Of a stretch of DNA of 22,457 bases, positions 1-10,000 are shown piece after piece. How positions within the stretch are numbered: position 1 is the first letter of the stretch; every line of letters begins with the position of its first letter. The stretch is taken from assembly GCA_900088475.1 (NCBI GenBank), contig FLMG01004065.1, positions 1,614-24,070 on the forward strand. Reading direction: 5' to 3'. The notes beneath the pieces were generated by a model, which did no database searches, was not told the DNA's origin, and worked only from the letters and a program-made list of their open reading frames with translations. A program made the translations under genes and the position numbers. This DNA is from Hyphochytrium catenoides (taxonomy: Eukaryota > Sar > Hyphochytriomycetes > Hyphochytriales > Hyphochytriaceae).

Positions 1-560
1 AAAAGAGAGAGAGATATCATGATAGATAGAGAGAGAAAAGAAAAAGAACAGAGAGAGAGAGAGAAAAAGAGAGGGTCGACTGGGGGTTGTGCGGAAGAGA
101 GAACAAGAACATAACTCATAAGGGATCAAAAAGAGGCTGGCCCTACGTGGGGAAGATGAGCAAGACTGCGCGGAGGAAAGAAGGGAGGCTGGCGCTATTC
201 CAACGCTTCGCTTCTCCCTCGCTTGCTGACTGTTCTTTCTCACCTTCGCTGAAATTATCGCGCTATTTGGCACTCAACACTAGCGGCGGGACTCACTTCT
301 CCTGCTATCTCATTTGTATCTCTCTTGCGGCGAGGAGAAGGTGCCCAAGGCATCAGGTGATAGGACACATTTCTCACTTTTGCCTCCAATGCAACCACTT
401 CCCCCAGTCTTTATAGCAATCTCCATACCCGCCCCTTTCTTCTCTCTACTCTCACGTGCCGGTGCTTCTCCGTTAGGTCTCTAGATCCTCCTCCTTCTCT
501 TCTACGTCGGTACTTCTCTCTTCCTCTCCATTGAGTTATCTCATCCTCATAACGCTTTAG
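1..560. other. GA-rich edge and possible 5' region of the first plus-strand gene
   Basis: Bases 1-74 are an almost pure purine (GA)n tract. A plausible start codon lies at 156-158 (AAG ATG AGC), opening MSKTARRKEG on the plus strand, but I could not connect it convincingly to the exons further right. From about 410 the plus strand becomes pyrimidine-rich, which fits an intron ending at the TTTAG at 556-560. I see no other gene here. The assignment to the next gene is inference. Confidence 0.25.
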
Positions 561-2113
561 AGAACCTGAGGTTATGGCTGGAGTCTGCCTCTCCAGCTGA
601 GCGATTCGAAGCTTTGAAGCACGCTGCGCGGTGGGAGCTGCAGAACTTTCTTCTCTCTCTCGTAGCACCTGATTCTTTCTCCCCTATCTCACTGTTATAC
701 CTCCCTCTCCTTGGCCTGCTTCTCAGTCGGGAGACTCTCTTCTTGAACGGACGTCCATAGTTCTTGGGCTTGCCATGATCTCCGTCTCTATTGAACTGCC
801 GTTTCCATTCTGCTTACTCTCACCATATATCCTTAGACCTAATCTTTCTCATATTTCTTGGCTCCTCTTCAGCACGCTCTCTACAGCTAGACACCTGCAT
901 GATCCTAAGTTCCAGGGAGAGACGGAGGCAAGAAGGGCCAAGCTGGAGAGAGGAGAGCTTACAAGGTGACCCTTTAGCCTATCCCCGCACTGGTGACCTT
1001 CCTTGCCTTTCTTCTTCCTATTCGTAGAACCTTCATCGCTCTCCCATCTTTTCGACACCTTCTCATCCTTCGATATGGCCAACGGGACCTGCTGTTTAGG
1101 CTCTCAGAGATGCTGGTTCAGGTTCTGGAGGAGCTGTTGGCTCTTCACCCAGCAGATCCCGGTTAGCAGTGCCTGCGACTTCGCCTCTTTCTTTCTTACT
1201 TTCTTAGGGATATGCCCCTGGTTCTCCCCTGCTCCGTCTCTCGGTTTGTCCTGTTGAAACGCCAGCACTCCTTTCTTATTTCCGTCACTCGCTTTTCCTT
1301 TGTCCTGCCATTATCTTCTCGCGGCCCTAGCCATTCGCTTCTTATTCCTGCTGGTAGTCCCGCCACGATCCTGTACGAAGGAGATTACTTCTTAGGTGCT
1401 TTCTCTCCTTTTTGTGTCAGTCCATTTCTCTCGGTCAGTCCACTCGGTGCTGGCATTCCTTGTTGCTCCTCTCAAGTCCTCCTTGACCCTTCGCTTAATC
1501 GGCTTTCTCCCTCCCTCCCCGGTGTCTTCTCTCTCTTTCTTTCTCTCTCTGTCTCTTTCCCCTCACTTGTCTCTCTCTTTTTCGTCGTCTTTGTTCTGTG
1601 CGACCCATCTTTTGTTCCCAGTGATCCTCTATACACTATCCGACCTGTACATGGACAAGCTGGAGTATGACAAAGCTAGAGAGTTGCTCATTCAATTCAA
1701 CGCTCTGTCCCCTCTCTCATCCTCTCTCTGGCATGAAGTGCAGCAGGCTGACTTCACCATTGTCTAGAAAGAGGGTATTACTATTGAAAGAGAAATGGAG
1801 AGAGAGGGAAAGCTTTTTTCAGCATCTCTTCCTGCTCCTTCGCAGGTACTTGCTAGGGAAGTACTTTGGGCGTCATAGAGCTATCCTGACGACGTGTGGG
1901 GCGGAGAGAGAGGAAATAACTGTCGTGGATTGTGCTGGATACTGCTCCCGCTTCTTTTGCCCTTCCCCTTCCTCTCTCTCACCCTCTCTTAGAGCTTTGT
2001 TGGAGGGACCCAGCTAGGCTCCTCAATTGAGACTCCAGGAGGTTGTACGGCTCATTGAAACCAATGCCGTTATTCGCTTCTTCTCGAGGATGATAGAGGC
2101 TCGCACTTTATAG
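561..2113 (+). CDS. Unidentified intron-containing gene, helical/TPR-like, partly resolved
   Basis: Several protein-like exons lie on the plus strand between pyrimidine-rich introns. Candidates are about 561-661 (contains LWLESASPAERFEALKH), 887-965 (HDPKFQGETEARRAKLE), 1028-1161 (RYGQRDLLFRLSEMLVQ), 1358-1395 (ATILYEGDYFL), 1622-1737 (LYTLSDLYMDKLEYDKAREL), 1846-1860 (VLARE) and 2018-2113 (LRLQEVVRLIETNAVIRFF, then TAG). Phases agree for 887-965 to 1028-1161 and for 1358-1395 through 2018-2113. The join from 1161 to 1358 is out of phase, so an exon is missing or misplaced there. The helix-turn-helix pattern near 1640-1720 resembles TPR or PCI-type helical repeats, and SSLW..LA.E is faintly like eIF3e, but the rest is not. 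I do not recognise the family. The stop at 2111-2113 leaves 101 bases to the convergent RIT1 stop. Confidence 0.35.
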
Positions 2114-2214
2114 ACTCACGTTGGAGACCAGTCCTGAGCCAATCATAAGGCCCTACAAGCTATACTAGCGCACGCCCAAATAAGGAGAACGAGGCAGTTG
2201 CCGGCATCAATCTA

Positions 2215-5200
2215 TCACTTCTCTTCTCTCTCCCTCTCTCGGCCCTGGATACTCTTCCAGACCCTGAACCACGGTCCATTTTTTGGGATAAAGAAGTTGT
2301 TGACCTCCTTTAAGAAGCGCCGAGGAAAGGATACCGAGGGAGAGACACTCTGGATCTGTGCCAAGTAGGCACGGATCTTTTCCTTATCTATAGGCAAAAG
2401 GGGGAGAGAGCAGTCGCTGGGTTCTCCTTTCCCATCGGTTCCATGGAGCGAAATGGGTGATAGACCTTCATCGAAGAATGCAAGAAGGAGAGCAAGAACG
2501 ATGATAGCACTGACTTCATTTCCTGTCTCGCAAGTAACTACGCATCTCCCTCCTTTACCGCTGAGAAAGAGAGGAAAAGCACTCGCAATGGCCTGCAGAT
2601 ATTAAGGGAGAAACAAGGTCGTTAGAGACGTAGCCTTCTCTTTCAGCGAAACAAAGAAGAGAGATCCAAGAAAGGAAAGAACGTTGCTGGGACCCATGTA
2701 GATATTCAACGCAAGGGAAGAAAGGCAAATGCCGAGAGAAGGGATATGAAGAGAAGCACTGTCACTACAATAATAGCAAAAGCATGAAGTTTTCGTTATC
2801 TTGTGGACAGCGTGAGGGAGATCTACCGATGAGAGAGAGGGGTAGAGAGAGAAGAGTACGAAAAATGGTGAACCCGCCTTGGGAAAGACCTCGGTCTGCC
2901 ATATAGTCTTGTTCTTCTCCTTCTTAGACGCAGTCAGCCCGCAGTAGATGTACCGTGTGTCTCCTTGCAGGAACGAGCAAGGTTGGGGAGAGCCATCCAG
3001 TAAGAGATCAACCTCCTCATCTCCCAGCATCAGCGGAAGTGAAAGGCTGGAGAAGGTGGCAGAGGCGAGAGCTGAGGAGGGGGCAAAGCCTATTCCAGTC
3101 TCTCTTATCCAGGTCACGCACTTCTCTCCTTCCATTAACTGACATTCGCCTGCTTTCTCTTTGAGTAACAGACTGTGGATAAGATCCGCTGCTCCTTCCG
3201 CCGAGAGAGAGCCATCCAAAAGCTCCTCCTCGTGCGACCAGAACAAAGAAGGAGAGAGACCCTGTGCCCAGGATTCCTCATCATCTGCTGCACCTTGGAT
3301 GTAGGGCCAACTGCCGATGATACAGAGCACAACAGTGTAAGTAGACTGGGAGGCAAAGGGCAGAAATGAACAAGACGACGAGCGTCGTAGTGCCAAGGGT
3401 AGCAGGACCAGACCGGGGAGTAATGACGATAAGAAAAGCTTGTGAAGCGTCGGGAGAGAAAGAAGGCCTTTCCCTTAAACGGATGTGATCAAGAAAGTGA
3501 AGGCATAGGACCAGCAAGAGCGCTAGAGAGACAGCAGAGGGAAACGCGAAGTGGGAGAGGAGAGGTGACCTGTACAAAGACTTGAGGGCTACATTAGAGA
3601 TTAGCCTGCTCGCGGAGACACATATGATCGGTGTAAAAGCTCTTTGTGGAGTTTGCCATTGTGCTTGTTCTCCTTCCACACGTTCCGCGTCATCTGCTTC
3701 CATGCTCCTCATTGTTTCGTGAGTGAATTGGTCTTCTCCGTCTCCTTCGTCAAGGTGTATGCTTCCGTCCTCGGTCTCCCATAGAATGTCGTCTGGGTGG
3801 TGCGATAAGACAAAGGAACTGCTGAAAATAGCATTCAAAACTGAAGAAGAGAACAAGCACGAGAAAGAGACAGACCAGGGGTGCGAGGCCAAAAGAGAGG
3901 AGAAAGGTGGAAATAAGCAAGAGAGGGAGAGAGAGAGAGACAGAGAGACCGACCAAATGACGAGGACAAAGGTGACGGTGCACCTTTTGAAGCTAAGAGA
4001 GACTGGCTTTGACAGTGTGGAAGGAAGTGAGGTGCGTGTTGGCGACCACGACCGGCGAGACATCCCTTCCGGGTAATTCCTTACCTCTACAGATCCAGAC
4101 CGCTCGCAGAGGTTTGGTAAGGGCTTGTTTCAGATCTTGCAGAATTATCGCCCGAGCGGGCGTCGCTCTCTCTAGCAGGAGAGGAATTCTGGCCTAACAT
4201 GAAGTAGTAGAGGAGTAAGAACAAAAGGAAGGCGGTATCAAGAAGAGAAGCAAAGGCGCTAGGGAATACTGCAGAAAGATTGAGTGTGTTAGACCGCCAG
4301 ATGATGTGCTTGTCGAGGATGAAGGCAACGAATAGTGAGCACATGAGAGAAAGACAACGGCAGTGACTGTCACATCATTAGGGGAAGGGGAAGCTTCACC
4401 GAGCATCACAGAAAGAGAAGCTCGTCAAGAAGAAGGAGAGTAGTACAGAGCCCTAGCCCCCCGTATCTCCCTTCGCTCCCTCCCTCCCTGCTTGCATTTC
4501 TGTCTATCTCACCTTAATCTGTGCTCTCTCAGACGAGCCAACCCATTCTGGAAGGTGAAGTGACGTATCCCAGGCGCCTCTCCCCTCTCCCTCAACATGT
4601 TCATCTCCCTCTTCTTCGTCATCTTTCCGTCTTTCTTCAGCTAGTAAGCTGTTCAGCACACAGCACCAGATCGGTATAGTCTTGCTCAAGGAATCGGGAA
4701 ATTTCTATTGTGTAGGAGAAAATCGTCAATGTCATGGGAAGAGTAGCTGCAGCGTGGAGCAAAGAGGAGAAAAGCTGAGCTAGAGGCGAGAAATGGAGTT
4801 TGAGCCGTATAGAAAGAGCAACGTAGAAGCACCACAGAGCGAAAGAAACTACGGACAGGGAGGCGCGAGGACAGAGCAGAGGCAATATTAAAAAGAGAGG
4901 CGGAAGCCAGAGAGAGAAAGAAGGGAGTGAGAGACAGAGAGAGAGAGAGAGAGATGTTTCCTCAAGGACCTTTCCTTGTCTGGTAGAGTCCACTATGATG
5001 CATCCAGCGTGAGTGGCGGCTGAGAGAGCCACGTGAAGATTGAGACGAGAGAGGGAAAAGTCCCATTGTCCTTGATGCCCATCATTGGACTGCAGGAGAG
5101 AACATAATGAGCACGGGTAAGGGCCGATAACTGAGCAATCTAGGGGACGCGGATGACTTAAGGCGCCCCAGTAGCATTGGCCTTTACGCGCCGAACATCT

Positions 5201-6106
5201 CAACAGAAAGCCAAAAACATTGAGAGGAGATAGCGACAGTGATGAGGATGTAGACGGAAATCAGAGCAACTGCCAGGGGGAGAAGGCGCGAGGTTACCTT
5301 GAAGTAGCACTTCCCGTCAAACTGACGGGAGTACCATAGTCCTTGACGCAAATTGCCAAAGGCTGGATACCTACCGTCGCAGACCAGCAGAGGATGAGCG
5401 GGAGCGATGATCAGGACGGACGAAGGGCAAGAAGCCTGCAGAGAAGCTCAAGGAAGAAAGAACCAGGCACGCAAAACGGGGAACTGGAGAAGAGGCCGAG
5501 TCGAAAGGAGGGGAGAAGAAGAGATACATGGGCAGAGAAAAGAAGGGGTAAGTTAAGGCAAAGAGAGACAGCTCTGAGTCGACAGAGCGGCTTTAGAGAG
5601 ATAGAGTCAATGAGCAAGGTTGCCTGACTTGAACAAACACTTCCGGACTTGGTCGACGTAGTCAGCATCCTCCTTTATGGACCTGTCAGCACGGTGATAT
5701 ATCGAACAACGGTTAAACCAGCAGCAAAGCGAGCAAGAGGAGAGTGCTACTTCAGACGAGAGACCAAGAGCGTGCACGAATTGGGGCTCCGGCGAAGTGT
5801 GAGGAGTCTTTGTGTATGTATGAATCTCTCTTAACAAAGGGACAACCTTTAAGAGAGACATGTGAAGGTTGGGAGGGAGAAGGCTAGGCGCCAACAGGGA
5901 GAGAGGTACCTGAGATAATTTCTGACATCTGCCCGCTCCGCTTGCTTCAGCTTCCTCCGCAGCTTGCCGATTCCGAGCTCAGAGGGTGGAAGGAAAGACG
6001 ATGGCGACCAGGGAATTGCAGGCGAACCGTCATCACTGCCGTCTTCTCTCTCAGATGGGTCATGAGGCAGAGAGCCCGTAGAGAGGCTCTTCTCTTTCCT
6101 ACTCAT
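2215..6106 (-). CDS. RIT1: tRNA A64-2'-O-ribosylphosphate transferase (initiator tRNA phosphoribosyltransferase)
   Basis: Rit1 adds a phosphoribosyl group to the 2'-OH of A64 in initiator tRNA, which keeps that tRNA out of elongation. Exons read on the minus strand: 6106-5910, 5682-5629, 5370-5298, 5089-4970, 4704-4513, 4193-4085, 3840-3570, 3310-2890 and 2592-2215; every junction is GT-AG and in phase, giving 604 residues. Family blocks follow in order: YLRSIKEDADYV, NLRQGLWY, CYFK then DGHQGQWDFSLSRLNLH (111-127), IIVDSTRQGK (139-148), PDSLSKTIPIWCCVLN (151-166), TSLHLPEWV, KPLRAVWIC, TPIICVSASR, YIQGAADDEESWAQGLSP and VVTCETGNEVS (497-507), the last being the phosphatase-like loop of the C-terminal domain. 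Acidic inserts sit near residues 172-190 and 265-300. The start is the first ATG after an in-frame stop; the N-terminal 35 residues are not conserved. A 78-base in-frame segment (2465-2388) may be a further intron, giving 578 residues. Confidence 0.92.
2388..2465 (-). other. Possible facultative in-frame intron in RIT1
   Basis: On the minus strand this 78-base segment begins GAAG|GTCTAT and ends with a pyrimidine run and CCTATAG|AT. Its length divides by three and it has no in-frame stop, so both spliced and retained forms encode protein. Splicing would join FFDE directly to DKEKIRAYL, closer to the usual spacing in Rit1 proteins; retention adds 26 residues including LHGTDGKGEPSDC. Confidence 0.45.
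4929..4954. repeat. (GA)n repeat in a RIT1 intron
   Basis: Alternating purine repeat inside the intron 4969-4705; it reads (CT)n on the RIT1 sense strand and lies in the first part of the intron. Confidence 0.85.
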
Positions 6107-6458
6107 CTCGCTCTCGCTGGCTCTTGATGGGCTGCTGACATCGTTCGACCCTTAATCGCTCTAATGTCGAGCACGCATCTGCCTGCGGCTTTCGAAAGAC
6201 ATGATGAGTCGAAGGGATGCGAGAGGTACCAACCAGAACTTAGCGAGCAGTATCGGGGCAATCAGAGGGAGGCAGAGAGCGAGCCAGAGACAGTCAGAGA
6301 TGGAAAGGAGAGAGAGAGAAAAGAGAGGAAGGGAGTGGGCGAGATGACAGAGACAAGAGAGAGAATCAAGGAGAGAGAGCGAGAGAAAAAGAGAGAGAGA
6401 GAGAGAAAGAGAAAGAGAGAGAGAGAGAGAGAGAGACACAGAAAGAGACAGAGACAGA

Positions 6459-6510
<52 letters not shown>

Positions 6511-7078
6511 GAAAGAGAGAGAAAGAGAGAGAAGGAGAAACAGGGAGGGGGTACAGTAGCTGGAAAGCTCTTCTGGACAATCAGAAGCCATCTCCTCTTG
6601 ATGGTTGTGCCCCAGAGAGCCCCTAACGGCCATTCTCTGAAGGTTATCACTTCGAATCCTAGCTTGATTATCAGTAGGAAGGCCTCCGTCCCGCTTTCTT
6701 CAGAAAGAAGCAAAGAAGGCAGCGCCCAGAAACTGAAAAATGTTAGAGCTTTTCATCTTCAAGTCCTCTCAATCCGCAAAAGTTCTGCAGATCTTCATGA
6801 CGTGGAAGCTATTCATGATTCCTAGGAGGCTGCCACACGCCGTGCTAGGAGCCTGTTGGCAACGAGGACCAGGAATCGACGACATTTCAGCTCTGGGTTG
6901 GCTCTCTTGTCTGCAGTTTTTTCTGTGAAGGGCACTAAGCGAGACCCTATCAAGTCAGTCAGCATCGGCGGAGTGCAGCGCTTCCAAGCTCCGATACAGC
7001 TCTGGAAGTTCGCTCTCGTGCCCTCAGGCCAGAGTCATGACGTAAGGGTTACAGCGCTTTCAAGCGTCTTAAATAGCC
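6107..7078. promoter_or_regulatory. Divergent intergenic region between RIT1 and the CRAL-TRIO gene
   Basis: This 972-base gap separates two head-to-head genes and must hold both upstream regions or their 5' leaders. It contains a long purine tract (6300-6545) and two copies of TCATGACGT (6795-6803 and 7035-7043), whose TGACGT core is the usual bZIP/CREB-type site. The second copy is about 40 bases before the downstream start codon. Short frames on either strand near 6600-6900 show no recognisable protein, though an unrecognised 5' exon cannot be excluded. No clear TATA box was seen. Regulatory function is inferred from position. Confidence 0.45.
6300..6545. repeat. Long purine (GA)n tract between divergent genes
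   Basis: About 245 bases of nearly pure A/G on the plus strand, mostly GAGAGA with AAAGA, CACAGA and CAGA interruptions. On the RIT1 sense strand it is a polypyrimidine tract just upstream of the start codon. It produces long false RERERE frames on one strand and SLSLSL frames on the other. Such tracts can form triplex (H-) DNA; that is known for the sequence class and not shown here. Confidence 0.9.
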
Positions 7079-10000
7079 ATGATGGCTAGCGCACGAGGCA
7101 CTGCTTCTCCCGTAAGCGATGAACGGCGAGAAGGGGGAACTTCATATAGAGGCACCCGCAGGGGTGACGAGCAGGAATTTGGCTCAAGAAGATGGCAATT
7201 GAACCAGTGCATCTTTTGCCTTGTTCTCGTGGCCGACTTCCTGCCTTCTGCCTTACTCCTAATATTAGCTCCAGCACTTGGAATCTTTCTCCCCGGTGAC
7301 ATTCAGTTAACGACACACTCTGGAGGTATGTGCAGTCTCTTTCCATCCTGTCACCTTCTTGACCCTTTGTGTACGGGCAACTCAGAGCTTGCTGCTTTGA
7401 TCTCTCTTCAGCTTCTGCAGTAACGAACAGACACGCGCTCTTTTCCTCTCCGTCATTAGTTCTCTCTCGCCCTGTAGCTCGCTCTCTTTCGGACATTTCC
7501 CGCTAAACATGAAATGTCGCTGTTTGTCGTGCTACTAAATGGACAACTCGTCGCGCATTCGCGCTCTGCTGAACTCTGCAGGAGGGTCTTCGCCACCGTC
7601 CAAGCGGCCGAGAGATCCTGAGGATTTAACTTTAGGTCATGATTGGGCGGACTCTGTAGCCATCGCGGGCTTTATCTATTTCACAGAGCTTCTCGCCTCT
7701 GGCTGCACCTTCTCACTTTGGGATATCTTGGGCAACAGGTATTCGCACTCTTGGGTACCTTCATTGTCTTGGTCCGTAGCCTGTCCATAGCCTTTCCTCT
7801 CTCCTCGAGGCATCGTCAAAAGGGTTTATCACTGTCTGTCCTACCTCGGTTTCTTCTTCGAAATCCGCCCTTTGCCCACAAGCTTCTTCAAGAGGCCTGG
7901 ATAGAAAGCATTTCTTCACTACTCCTTTCCTTTCTCTTTGATTGCATTGCTTTTCCTCACCGCAGCGTTCATTCTCTGAAATTTTGCCTCCCGCCCCTCT
8001 TTCCTCAATCTCTCATTGCGAAGAATGGGGAGACGGCTAGTCCTACTATGTAGCCTCTCGTCCTCTCTCTGCAGTCTTTATTTCTTAGGGTTCTCCACAA
8101 GCAGTGGCTCAGTGGTCCTGAACCGGATAATCTTTGGACCATTGTCAGCAGTCCAGCCGATAATCCGGTCACTATGTGTAGAAGCACAGTGGTCAGCATC
8201 TCTCTACTTTAGGGTCTGCTTCTTCCTTGATTCGCTCCTTCTTGTCCTTGTCCCCTACCATCAGTGACATAGTCACTCCACTCTACTCTACTTCTTCCTC
8301 CTTTTTAATCGCGGTTGCCGCCTTTCTGGTTTGACTAGCCATGCTGTTATATCTCACCTGTGTCCTGCTGAGCTCTTACTTTTCTTTTACTTGCGCGGCT
8401 TTCTATCCGCGCATTTATCCCTTCTTCTCCCGATCACTTTGTTTACGTTCTCCTGTTGATGGCTGACAAGTCCGCTTCTCTCTCTTCTCTTATATAGGGG
8501 CATCTATACCACGATAGTCAAAGTGGCGCTCTCCTCCTCCGTCCTGCTAGCAGCCTTCCTCTGCTGTATTGCCTATGGTTCCACTTCCAGAGACCAAAGA
8601 TATGCTTCTCAATTTCTCTCTACTGTCTGCTTCTTCTCTTCCCTAGTTGTGGGAGCCATAATAGCTACTGCCTGGCTGGTCTTTCCTTCTTCATTAGCCT
8701 CCTCCGGCTATGCGGAGGTAATGGAAGAAGGAGGAGGAGATACCTTTAGTGGTCTGGCTCTTGATTTTCTAGAGGGAGATGGGCGAAGCAATGGAGCAAA
8801 AAGGGGTGTTCTCTCTCCCAGGCGGCAGCGGAAACAGAACGAAAGAAAGGGAACCCCAACTCTAGCCTCAATGTCCAGAGGACAAAGGGGATTTGGACCA
8901 CGAGATCCAAACTTCTCTCCGCTCGCTCTTCCCCCGCAGCAGTTCCTCGAGGCAGAAGGCGGCAAGCTCCAGAATGCTGTCAGAAGATGGAGAAACACTC
9001 TTCTCTGGAGAGAGATAAACAACGTAGGGAGTATCATCGACCGACCCTCTCCTCTCTTCTTTGAAATCAAGCAAGTGTTCCCTCATTATTTCCACGGCAA
9101 GAGTGAGAGGCAAGAGCCTCTCTTGGTCCTAAAGTGCGGCAGAGTCGCTCTGTCATCCATCAAAAATGGGAAGATCGCCCCCAAGGACTTCGAATACCAC
9201 TTCGTTTTCCTCATGGAGTATGCCCTTAAAGTGTTCTCGCCGCCATCCCCTTCTCCCTCTCCTTTTCCGTCTCTGCCTCCTGCTTCTGAGGGTGAAGATA
9301 GGAGGGAAGACGATGGGGCGATAGAGCAGAAGTCAATGAAGCTCCTTGTTCTCATTGACATGGCTGGAGTTCGCCTTCAAGACATAAGCGCCGAGGTATC
9401 AGATTTAACTCCTCATGGCTCACTGTCTGTTCGTTCCTTCCTGCATCCGTATGTTGTTCTGGCCTTTTGCTTGTCTTGTCCTCGTCTTAAAGTCTCTGTC
9501 CTTTCCACTTCGTCTCTCTCTCACGGCCGCTATGTGAAAACATCTCTTGTAGGTGTTAGCATATCTCCAGACGGTAGTGAGCATGCTTCAGACCCATTAC
9601 CCGGAGAGAGTGTCTCAGGTCTTCGTGGCCAATGTCCCGTTTTGGTTTGACATACTCTGGAAAGCACTCTCTCCCCACATAGAGAAAAGGACCCGCAAGA
9701 AGATTCTCCTCCTGAAGACAAGATCATTGTTGGAGGATACGCTGTCTCGGATATTCTCTCCGTCGCTACTTCCTATCGAGTACGGAGGGCTGTCAACGCT
9801 TGTCTTGGGCGAGAGTCTAGAAGAAGAGGATCTTACAGATTATGTCAAGGTGAAGCTGAAGGAGGTGTTCAAGGAAGAAGCAGGGCTGCTCCAGACGGCT
9901 CTGGAACCCCGGGCTTCTCCTCTGTCAGGACCTATCCTATCTTCTCTTTCTAGTGATGATGACGAGTTTTTCGATGCAGAAGAGGAGGAAGACATGATTA

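Noticed and set aside
2602-2889. Extension of the RIT1 exon frame into a hydrophobic tail.
   Set aside because: The frame leaves Rit1 similarity after a donor at 2890 and resumes at an acceptor at 2592 with the C-terminal block, so this is an intron.
3841-4084. Possible extra RIT1 exon (FKRCTVTFVLVIW or SKGAPSPLSSSF).
   Set aside because: The exons on either side join directly in phase; inclusion is not needed and adds no family-like residues.
4194-4512. Membrane-helix-like frame (LFVAFILDKHIIWRS and following) on the minus strand, suggesting a polytopic protein.
   Set aside because: It lies within a RIT1 intron; the flanking exons join in phase 0 and give the expected ERAQIK-ARIPLLLE continuity. 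The hydrophobicity comes from pyrimidine-rich intron sequence.
5298-5380. Minus-strand frame reading through into a membrane helix (LLPLAVALISVYILITV), at first taken for a tetraspanning DRAM/Frag1-like protein.
   Set aside because: The helix is the read-through of an intron after CYFK; the next exon supplies SNDGHQGQW as Rit1 requires.
6164-6580. Long open frames of RERERE on one strand and SLSLSL on the other (also near 21600-21760 and 21960-22170).
   Set aside because: They are translations of (GA)n/(CT)n repeats, open in several frames at once, with no conserved content.
7539-7581. ATG at 7539 as the start of the CRAL-TRIO gene.
   Set aside because: The exon beginning at 7582 accepts the phase-1 end of the exon 7079-7325, which adds a clear first helix. 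Not fully excluded as an alternative start.
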